Part shown: positions 34,027 to 39,773 of the stretch, in pieces
Layout: each line of letters opens with the position of its first letter
Numbering within the stretch: position 1 is the first letter of the stretch
Origin: Desulfosarcina sp.
GTDB lineage: Bacteria > Desulfobacterota > Desulfobacteria > Desulfobacterales > Desulfosarcinaceae
Assembly (NCBI GenBank): GCA_014237405.1
Contig: JABZFO010000148.1
Location: 1-39,773 of the forward strand
Direction: 5' to 3'
Length of the DNA: 39,773 nucleotides
The notes under the pieces: generated by a model
The model's database searches: none
What the model saw: only the letters and a program-made list of their open reading frames with translations
What the model was told of the DNA's origin: nothing
Made by a program: the position numbers and the translations under genes

Positions 34027-34458
34027 ATGAATTTAAAAATAAGACAGGTACGTGAAAACAGCTTTGGGTGGCTGGTAAAAATGCTTGCCCAAAAAATAGA
34101 CATAATTATGGAAAGTGAACTACGATCCATTGGATTAACCAGAGGAATTTTCGCCACATTAATGATGCTCTCCGAAAAAGAAGGTGTCAACCAGACAGAA
34201 CTGGGCAATGCCATTGGTATTCCTGGCTACGCCACAACCCGAACCTTGGATACACTGGAAGAAATGGGGTTGGTAAAACGCTGCCCGGATCCCAACAGCC
34301 GCCGTGCTCACCAGATTTACCTCACGAATGAAGGCAAAGCATTAGTGAAAAAGCTGCCACCCCTTGTCCAGCGGGTAAATTCGGATTTTCTAGCCGCATT
34401 GGAAGAGGAAGAGAAACATCAGCTGATCGAAACCTTGAAAAAAGTGATGTTTTCGTAG
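34027..34458 (+). CDS. MarR-family transcriptional regulator
   Basis: A 143-residue winged-helix repressor. The recognition region reads GVNQTELGNAIGIPGYATTRTLD, with the wing GLVKRCPDPNSRRAHQIYLT and a C-terminal dimerisation helix. The start is taken at ATG 34027 (MNLKIRQV) after AGGTAAAAGA; an upstream in-frame ATG at 33940 adds residues unlike the family. It diverges from the RND operon and both operators lie between them, so it very likely represses efflux until a small ligand binds. Confidence 0.92.
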   Translation: MNLKIRQVRENSFGWLVKMLAQKIDIIMESELRSIGLTRGIFATLMMLSEKEGVNQTELGNAIGIPGYATTRTLDTLEEMGLVKRCPDPNSRRAHQIYLTNEGKALVKKLPPLVQRVNSDFLAALEEEEKHQLIETLKKVMFS

Positions 34459-34522
34459 CAAGCTCAAAATTCGTAACCGTTCACGGGATTGGAACGACTG
34501 ATGTGTTGTAAGCCATTGAACT

Positions 34523-34631
34523 GTAAGCGTTTACAGGGTGCCGTAGATGCAGGGCACCGGGCGCGTAGACGTACCTTTTGTACTTCAAGTGCCCGGTAAC
34601 AAAGCAGATGCGGTGCCCTGTGAATGCTTAC
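34523..34631. repeat. 109-nt nested inverted repeat (possible structured RNA or MITE-like element)
   Basis: The outer arms, 34523-34543 and 34611-34631, are 21 nt long and pair at 17 positions by Watson-Crick and at the other four by G-U. An inner stem ACCGGGC (34556-34562)/GCCCGGT (34591-34597) and a small GTAC/GTAC tip complete a long rod. No T-run follows, so it is not a simple terminator. It lies between marR and the sigma-54 activator, with no open frame of its own. Confidence 0.65.
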
Positions 34632-34717
34632 CGAAATTCTTTTAAAGCATCCATCAAGGATGGTATTGGGATTTTTCCGAATGAGGAACATGTAGAGGAA
34701 CACATAACGGTGCAAAA

Positions 34718-36208
34718 ATGCCTGAGAAATCTGATATTGAAAAACTGAAAAGAGCGATTGCCAAATTAAATCGTGAGATATCGGAGATCAAACGTTCCAA
34801 TGATTCGTTGAAGTCGGAGAAAAAAATCCTGAACGAGATTCTCGACAATCTTCCAGGAACATTCTACATCTGGGACGATCGACCGCAACTCATTCGATGG
34901 AACAGAAAACACGAAGAGATCACCGAGTATTCGGTGGATGACTATGCGAACATGCTTCCTACTGATTTTTTTGATAAAAAAGAACATCCGGCGATAGAGG
35001 CTGCTGTAGAAAAAACGTTCACCGACGGGCAGGTCACTCTTGAAGCCACCCTGGTGACCAAAAGCGGTAAGAGAATACCCCATGTATATTCGGCGGTGCG
35101 AACGATGATGGGGGATAAACCCGTACTCATGGGCTTTGGGATCGATATCAGCCAGCAGAAACAAGTCGAGCTCCAGCTTCACAATGCACTGTCAGAGATA
35201 GAGGCGCTAAAAAATAAACTGGAAGCGGAATGCACCTATCTGAGCGAAGAAATACAACTGATGCATGACTATGAAAACATCATCGGCGAAAGCGAGGTGT
35301 TTAAATACGTTCTATACAGCCTGGAGCAGATCGCGCCCACCGACACTACCGCGCTCATCCTCGGTGAAACCGGTACGGGTAAAGAGCTGATCGCCCGTGC
35401 GATTCACTACCGGGGCAAAAGAAAGGATCGGCCGCTGATCAAGGTGGATTGTGCTGCTTTACCGGCAAACCTGATTGAATCAGAGCTTTTCGGTCATGAA
35501 AAAGGGGCGTTCACCGGTGCGGTGGAAAGAAGGATCGGACGTTTTGAGCTTGCAGACGGGGCCACTATTTTTCTGGACGAGATCGGCGAATTACCATTGG
35601 AGCTGCAGAAAAAACTGCTCAGGGTCCTTCAGGAGGGTGAATTTGAACGGCTGGGCAGCTCTCAAGTGCGGCGCACCGATGTTCGTGTTATCGTGGCGAC
35701 AAATCGAAATCTTGAAGCGGATGTCGGCAAGGGACAGTTCAGGACGGATCTTTGGTATCGCCTGAATGTATTCCAGTTGTCGATTCCACCGTTAAGGGAG
35801 CGTGCCGATGATATTCCTCTGCTGGTCAACTGGATCATAAAAAAAATTCAGCGACAACTCGGTAAACATATCGAGACGGTTCCCACCAATATTATGAACA
35901 ATCTCAAAGAGTACCCCTGGCCCGGAAATATCAGGGAACTGCAAAATGTGATTGAACGTGCGCTAATCGTTACCCCCGGAAGCATGCTGCAACTGGCCGC
36001 CCCCTTGAAAGCACCCAAGTCAGATCGCAGCACTCCGCCGCGTGCGCCCATGAAAAGCCTTTCAGAGATGGAAAAGGAGTATATCATGAGGGCGCTAAGA
36101 AATACCAATTGGAATATTTCCGGAAAAGGTGGTGCTGCCGACCTTCTGGGACTGAATTCCAGCACCCTTCGCGGGCGGATGCGCAAACACGGCATCCGTC
36201 GCATTTGA
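34718..36208 (+). CDS. PAS-domain sigma-54-dependent transcriptional activator
   Basis: A 496-residue cytoplasmic activator. A coiled coil (1-40) leads to a PAS domain (about 45-155; [29 protein letters not shown]), then a second coiled coil. The AAA+ domain follows (about 187-425) with Walker A GETGTGKE near 216, GAFTGA near 263, Walker [12 protein letters not shown] and [10 protein letters not shown] Fis helix-turn-helix ends it ([20 protein letters not shown]). All parts needed for sigma-54 activation are present; there is no receiver, so the signal is sensed by the PAS domain or a partner. It probably controls the ABM/sulfatase genes just downstream, because a 33-bp dyad and a sigma-54-like promoter lie between. 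A collapsed paralogue lies at 27498. Confidence 0.95.
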   Translation: MPEKSDIEKLKRAIAKLNREISEIKRSNDSLKSEKKILNEILDNLPGTFYIWDDRPQLIRWNRKHEEITEYSVDDYANMLPTDFFDKKEHPAIEAAVEKTFTDGQVTLEATLVTKSGKRIPHVYSAVRTMMGDKPVLMGFGIDISQQKQVELQLHNALSEIEALKNKLEAECTYLSEEIQLMHDYENIIGESEVFKYVLYSLEQIAPTDTTALILGETGTGKELIARAIHYRGKRKDRPLIKVDCAALPANLIESELFGHEKGAFTGAVERRIGRFELADGATIFLDEIGELPLELQKKLLRVLQEGEFERLGSSQVRRTDVRVIVATNRNLEADVGKGQFRTDLWYRLNVFQLSIPPLRERADDIPLLVNWIIKKIQRQLGKHIETVPTNIMNNLKEYPWPGNIRELQNVIERALIVTPGSMLQLAAPLKAPKSDRSTPPRAPMKSLSEMEKEYIMRALRNTNWNISGKGGAADLLGLNSSTLRGRMRKHGIRRI

Positions 36209-36209
36209 C

Positions 36210-36242
36210 CGTCATATTTGACCGAATCGGTCACATATGACG
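36210..36242. promoter_or_regulatory. 33-bp dyad, probable binding site of the adjacent activator
   Basis: Arms 36210-36225 and 36227-36242 are 16 nt each with one mismatch and a single central base. TTTGACCG also occurs once more just before (36204-36211). It begins 2 bp after the activator stop and about 100 bp upstream of a sigma-54-like promoter, the normal place for an enhancer. It could instead work as a terminator hairpin, but no T-run follows. Confidence 0.6.
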
Positions 36243-36340
36243 TATTCCCATCTTTCCCCCCCACCGTCCACCGCTCCTCACTAAAAATTTTCTCAATTTA
36301 TTCTTACCGTTATAACCATTTTCGGGCGAACTCCCGACCT

Positions 36341-36356
36341 TGGCGCCGATCTTGTT
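36341..36356 (+). promoter_or_regulatory. Weak sigma-54-like promoter before the ABM/sulfatase frame
   Basis: TGGCGC, CGATC, TTGTT: spacing is right and -24 GG is present, but the -12 element is GT and two other bases deviate. Its support comes mainly from position, between the dyad and the next gene. Confidence 0.4.
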
Positions 36357-36423
36357 ATTAGAATGAGACGAGTCGTCCCTTTCCTGTGTAACAAGCATAC
36401 CTGTGAGATATCGGATCAAGTCT

Positions 36424-36729
36424 ATGGCGTTGCTGAAAATATCAATTCATTCACGTGAAAACAAAAGCAATGAACTGTTGAATACATGCCGGTTCATAAC
36501 CGATCAGACCCGACAGAAACACGGTTGTAAAAGCAGCCGGCTTTCTCAGGACAGCGATAACCGGAACATCATTACACTCGAACAACAATGGGAGCAGCGG
36601 TCCTTTCTGGGTAATTATTTTCGGTCGGATCAATTCAGTGCACTGCTGGGCGCCATGAAATGGCTGGGCCGGACCTATGAAGTTCGCATCAATGGGGGTA
36701 CTCAAGAAGAAGGGAAAAGGAGGCACCAA
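36424..36729 (+). CDS. ABM-type (antibiotic biosynthesis monooxygenase-like) domain, no stop before the sulfatase
   Basis: About 102 residues of a small ferredoxin-like alpha+beta barrel family (ABM/quinol monooxygenase): MALLKISIHSRENK, TRQKHGCKSSRLSQD, NIITLEQQWEQRSFLGNYF and FSALLGAMKWLG. Free-standing members are about 100 residues, often cofactor-free oxygenases or small-molecule binding proteins. Here the frame has no stop codon and continues straight into the sulfatase signal peptide. Either the stop was lost, so a fusion would be made, or the sulfatase is translated separately from 36730. Only a weak ribosome site precedes ATG 36424. Family likely; functional state uncertain. Confidence 0.65.
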
Positions 36730-38379
36730 ATGAGCAATTTGAGGTTTCTGTTTACATTAACTGTTCTTCTTGTCCTGGTATTATCCCTTGCAGGAAATGC
36801 CTTGGCAAAAACGTCGGCAAACCTAATCCATGATGCGGAACAGGCAATACTGGTTGATCAATATGGTGAAAAGTGGGCCGCACAGGATAAGGTTCTACAG
36901 GAAAAACTGGAAGCACTTTATCTAAAACACGGCAAAAGACCAAACATCGTCCACATCATGTGGGATGATAACAGCTATGGTGAGGTCGGCATCAAGGGCA
37001 TGAACAAAATTCGAGGGTTTGACACCCCGCGCCTCAATAAAATGGCAGATGATGGCATTACCTTTACCCGGATGTACACCGAGCCCTCATGCACCCCGTC
37101 AAGAGCGGCTGCACTCACCGGACGATTAGCTGTACGAAGCGGTATGTATACCGTCGCTTTTCCTCCGGAAGGTGGCGGGCTGCCTGCTGAAGAGGTGACC
37201 ATTGCTGAAATACTCTCAAAAGCTGGGTATAACACGGCGTTTTTTGCTAAAGCTCATCAGGGTGATATCGAAGAGAGCTATATGCACAACCAGGGGTTTG
37301 ATGAAGCCCAGTTTTCACTGTACAACCAGTTCCCGCCGATATTCTGGCATAAGCAAGGTGAGGCCGCAAGCACGACCATCGGTTATACTAAAGATATGAC
37401 CGAGAAAAAATATCTGGTGGATCAAACCTGGCGTCCCTATGCTTATATCATGGATGTCGAAGCAAAAAAAGGTGGAAAGGCCCGCGAAACACTGCCGCCG
37501 ACCCTGGAAAATTATCGTAAAATCAGCGAAATACATCAGGAAAAGGCGCTTGATTATATCCGCCGCAAGGCAAATGATAAAAAACCGTTCTACATGGCAT
37601 ACTGGCCCAACGTGTACGATCTGATCAGGGAAGGACAGGAGTTTACTACCAGCAATGGCAGTGCCTTTGCCCAGAACATCGAACGCCTTGACCGTCATAT
37701 CGGAGAAATCCTCGATGAACTTGAAAAACAGGGTATTTCCGAAAACACTCTGGTTATTGCCATGGCCGACAACGGCCCCATGACTGAAGTTCCGAGTGCA
37801 ATGTATCAAGTCATTTTTAGGGGTGGCAAGGGAGACTATTGGGAAGGCGGCATTCGTGTTGCTGCATTTGCCCAATGGAAAGGGATGATGAAAGAAGGAG
37901 AAGTTATTGGCGACATGATTACTATCCATGACCTTTTCACAACTTTTGCCCGTCTGGGTGATGGCATGGAGTATATTCCCACCGATCGTATCATTGACGG
38001 CATTGATCAGACCGCCGTCTTCCTTGGTGGTGATGGTAACAGCCGTCGGGATTATTACCATGTCTATACCGGCACCTATCATGCTGCCACCATCAAGCAG
38101 CAGTACAAGCGCGTCTGGCTTGGTGGACGTCCCGGTCTTGTGAAAAATGACTTTTATGACCTCTATGCAGACCCTCGGGAAATGCGTGGCATGATGGCAC
38201 AATTCCTCTGGGCCTGGGGACCCTTTGATATGATGAAAAGGCGTCATGAAAATATGAATAAAAAATATCCATTCAAACCTACCAAGCATGGTGTTCCTTT
38301 TGAGGGAATTGAAAACCTGCGTCCTGAGAGCGTTGTCTATCAGAACACAGTTAAAAGATCATTTGCCCCTGTGAAGTAA
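36730..38379 (+). CDS. Secreted type I sulfatase (arylsulfatase family)
   Basis: A 549-residue periplasmic hydrolase of sulfate esters, alkaline-phosphatase fold. A Sec signal (LFTLTVLLVLVLSLAGNALA) is followed by PNIVHIMWDD with the metal Asp pair and the sulfatase signature CTPSRAAALTGR near residue 120, whose Cys becomes formylglycine. The second metal site MADNGP lies near 345 and GGKGDYWEGGIRV near 370. I choose ATG 36730 because it starts the signal peptide and AAAAGGAGG precedes it, although the frame is open further upstream through an ABM-like domain. A clear terminator follows. The substrate is unknown; a dedicated maturation enzyme is not in the window. Confidence 0.93.
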   Translation: MSNLRFLFTLTVLLVLVLSLAGNALAKTSANLIHDAEQAILVDQYGEKWAAQDKVLQEKLEALYLKHGKRPNIVHIMWDDNSYGEVGIKGMNKIRGFDTPRLNKMADDGITFTRMYTEPSCTPSRAAALTGRLAVRSGMYTVAFPPEGGGLPAEEVTIAEILSKAGYNTAFFAKAHQGDIEESYMHNQGFDEAQFSLYNQFPPIFWHKQGEAASTTIGYTKDMTEKKYLVDQTWRPYAYIMDVEAKKGGKARETLPPTLENYRKISEIHQEKALDYIRRKANDKKPFYMAYWPNVYDLIREGQEFTTSNGSAFAQNIERLDRHIGEILDELEKQGISENTLVIAMADNGPMTEVPSAMYQVIFRGGKGDYWEGGIRVAAFAQWKGMMKEGEVIGDMITIHDLFTTFARLGDGMEYIPTDRIIDGIDQTAVFLGGDGNSRRDYYHVYTGTYHAATIKQQYKRVWLGGRPGLVKNDFYDLYADPREMRGMMAQFLWAWGPFDMMKRRHENMNKKYPFKPTKHGVPFEGIENLRPESVVYQNTVKRSFAPVK

Positions 38380-38409
38380 ACCCATGCAAATGGCATAGAA
38401 GAATGAAAA

Positions 38410-38444
38410 CCGGCCAGGATATCATCATCCCGGCCGGCCTTTTT
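38410..38444 (+). terminator. Rho-independent terminator after the sulfatase
   Basis: CCGGCCAGGAT (38410-38420) and ATCCCGGCCGG (38427-38437) form an 11-bp stem with one mismatch and a 6-nt loop, followed by TTTTT. Confidence 0.88.
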
Positions 38445-38734
38445 CTCAGCCTGCGGCACTTGTTGCTGTATTAACCATAATGGCGCACCATCTGTTCCAC
38501 CGTTTCGATATCCCTTGTTGAACAGAGGGAAATTCATAGAAAATGGCAAGCATGCACCAGGGGCTGGGTCTGAGCGATGCGGAAGTCCAACGGTTGCAAA
38601 ATGAACTGCTTGAATAGCTGTTTCAACAGCTTCAGATCATTTCTTCCTGTGTGTATAGATGCTTGGGGATTGAAAACAGCCCCCGACGACCCGACACACA
38701 GTATACTTAACCATCGAATAAAAAAGGTAGGATC
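38445..38734. other. Intergenic region after the sulfatase terminator
   Basis: About 290 bp with no secure gene. A 24-codon plus-strand frame at about 38542-38616 (LGLSDAEVQRLQNELLE) looks like a helical tail fragment of a lost gene and has no recognisable family. No clear promoter consensus was seen; AAGGTAGG before 38735 is the ribosome site of the next, broken gene. Confidence 0.4.
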
Positions 38735-39311
38735 ATGAATGGAGAGACAGAACAAGAAAAGGTAAACCCAGGTTACTCACGTCGTGAGTTTGTCAAAGCT
38801 TCAGCACTAACGGTTGGCGCTGCCGGAGTTTTGTCTGTGGGTGGGCAGATCCCGGCTCAAGCAGCAGACAAACCAAAAGGACTGCCACTTTCCATGGCCG
38901 GTTACAGATTCGATCGCACAAAGGCGCTCATTGACGGGCGCGTCAAGATTGAAGGATGTGACATGTAATTTTCGGAATCGGGTATAGGTGACCTGAATAT
39001 CCATGTATTCAGCGGCCCGCAAACTCTGGATGTGACTGAAATTGGCCTGCACCCGTTCATGCTGGCCTTTGCCAACGACGGTTTTCGGGATTACTCACTG
39101 CTCCCAATTTTTCCATTGCGCTTGTTCCGGCACAAAAGTGTTTTTATCCGTGATGGGCGAAAATTATTAATCCTACAGTATTGAATCCAATCGAAAGACA
39201 CTGGAGGCACTGTTCCGGTACTCTTATCAGCAGGGGTTATGCAGTAAAGAACTGACAATCGAAGCGCTTTTTGAGCCAGCGAGTTTAGAGCTTACAGAGC
39301 CTCTAACATAA
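38735..39311 (+). pseudogene. Tat-exported substrate-binding protein, nonsense mutation and internal deletion
   Basis: The N-terminus carries a Tat signal (SRREFVKASALTVGAAGVLS) and the start of a periplasmic solute-binding (NMT1/4,5-dihydroxyphthalate decarboxylase-like) protein (LPLSMAGYRFDRTKALIDG). TAA at 38966-38968 interrupts it, yet the same frame continues with family sequence (HVFSGPQT, EIGLHPFMLAFANDGFRDY, PIFPLRLFRHKSVFI) to TGA 39182-39184. A C-terminal piece follows in another frame (NRKTLEALFRYSYQQGL, FEPASLELTE), ending at 39311. The middle of a roughly 330-residue protein is missing. The gene is dead; it probably once served uptake of the compound handled by its neighbours. 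Confidence 0.85.
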
Positions 39312-39401
39312 AAAGGTGAACAGAATATGAAGGAAATAGTGGTCAGCATTTTACACAACAAGGCGCTGCACGTGGATTTCTCAAACGTCGTGCGTTTTCC
39401 T

Positions 39402-39671
39402 ATGTACCAAAAATGGCTCATACTAATAGTTTTCGCACTGTTTGTCTGTATGGCTCAACCAGCGGCTGCCCAGGAAGACCAGGCGACGGGACAGGAGGAT
39501 CTGGCCAAGAAATCGCAGAACCCAGTGGGAAACATGATCAGTGTCCCCATAGAATATTGGCGTCATGACGGCATGGCAGGCGGGGGAAGTGCCGATGCCA
39601 TAATGCTGAAACCGGTCTATCCTACCAGGATCGGCAATTTGAACCTGATCAATCGTTTTATTCTAACATAG
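39402..39671 (+). pseudogene. Truncated outer-membrane transporter-like protein
   Basis: An 89-residue frame with a signal peptide (WLILIVFALFVCMAQPAAAQ) and the N-terminal strand region of a larger outer-membrane protein (SQNPVGNMISVPIEYWRHD, PVYPTRIGNLNLINRF). From memory, related proteins in this group are near 290 residues. Here TAG at 39669-39671 ends the frame right where the first barrel strands should follow, and the downstream bases to the window end do not resume the family in any frame. An in-frame ATG at 39327 adds an unlikely 25-residue leader. Followed at once by the hairpin at 39675-39695. Confidence 0.65.
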
Positions 39672-39674
39672 AAA

Positions 39675-39695
39675 ACCATACCCTCTGGGTATGGT
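39675..39695. repeat. Perfect hairpin at the end of the truncated gene (ACCATACCC-TCT-GGGTATGGT)
   Basis: Nine base pairs around a 3-nt loop, with no T-run after it. It starts 4 bp after the premature stop. It may be the end of an inserted or excised element, or a structured site where the deletion occurred. Confidence 0.5.
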
Positions 39696-39773
39696 CAGAG
39701 TTCAACGGCTCTGCCAGTTGAACGGCAGATATGATACTCCGATGCTGAGTTGTCCCCACAACCTTTGCAAAGG

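Noticed and set aside
34523..34631. Integron attC recombination site
   Set aside because: The structure is a long imperfect palindrome, but I could not find the paired GTTRRRY/RYYYAAC core boxes or an integrase.
38966..38968. TAA in the substrate-binding protein as recoding
   Set aside because: TAA has no known recoding of this kind, and the gene also has an internal deletion and a frame change.
1..39773. tRNA or rRNA genes
   Set aside because: No cloverleaf-like or rRNA-like sequence was recognised by eye in the intergenic regions; a tRNAscan-SE/Infernal run would settle it.

Overview
The window reads as chromosomal DNA of a strictly anaerobic, sulfate-reducer-like deltaproteobacterium (Desulfobacterota, probably near Desulfosarcina/Desulfatitalea). 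This is inference from gene content: a MetV/MetF/HdrA/MvhD methylene-tetrahydrofolate reductase cluster, a RACo-type corrinoid activator, a periplasmic multihaem cytochrome complex with HybA- and NrfD-like subunits, sigma-54 control, and two in-frame UGA codons that look like selenocysteine. No sulfate-reduction gene lies in the window.

Region 1 (1-10.7 kb) is the C1/electron-transfer block. A sigma-54 response regulator (minus strand, cut by the window edge) diverges from a plus-strand operon with a near-consensus sigma-54 promoter at 1401-1416. The operon order is metF-like, a 1490-residue HdrA fusion with three flavin sites, a selenocysteine MvhD (Sec68), metV, metF, a CheY-like receiver and a divergent AroE-like protein. 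It resembles the acetogen metFV-hdr-mvhD locus, without separate HdrB/HdrC.

Region 2 (10.7-15.4 kb) holds a three-gene membrane complex: a Tat-exported HybA-like 4x[4Fe-4S] protein, an NrfD/HybB-like quinone-interacting membrane protein, and a tetrathionate-reductase-family multihaem cytochrome c. The cytochrome is interrupted by TGA exactly where the family has a conserved Cys. A perfect 7-bp hairpin lies about 21 nt downstream, so I read it as one 692-residue, 13-haem-motif selenoprotein. This is the strongest candidate for something undescribed. A decayed sigma-54 activator lies just upstream.

Region 3 (15.4-22.3 kb, minus strand) holds a LolCDE/MacB-like ABC transporter, an outer-membrane lipoprotein-sorting (LolA/LolB-like) protein and a frameshifted beta-barrel gene, then a RACo-like ferredoxin/ASKHA protein and a thioredoxin with its own sigma-54-like promoter.

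Region 4 (22.3-27.9 kb) is visibly A+T-rich and looks acquired. It has 1.2 kb of mostly non-coding, palindrome-rich DNA, then a tight four-gene operon (nucleotidyltransferase, class I/II PLP enzyme, CDP-alcohol phosphatidyltransferase, ATP-grasp ligase) that probably builds an unusual amino-alcohol or phosphonate lipid. It ends with a collapsed copy of a sigma-54 activator.

Region 5 (27.9-34.5 kb) is an RND efflux operon (outer-membrane factor, pump, adaptor; minus strand) diverging from a MarR repressor, with two clear palindromic operators between them.

Region 6 (34.5-39.8 kb) has a 109-nt nested inverted repeat, an intact PAS/sigma-54 activator with a 33-bp dyad after its stop, an ABM-monooxygenase frame that reads into a secreted sulfatase, and two broken genes (Tat substrate-binding protein, outer-membrane protein). 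Regions 4-6 look like an area of recent duplication, deletion and gene loss.
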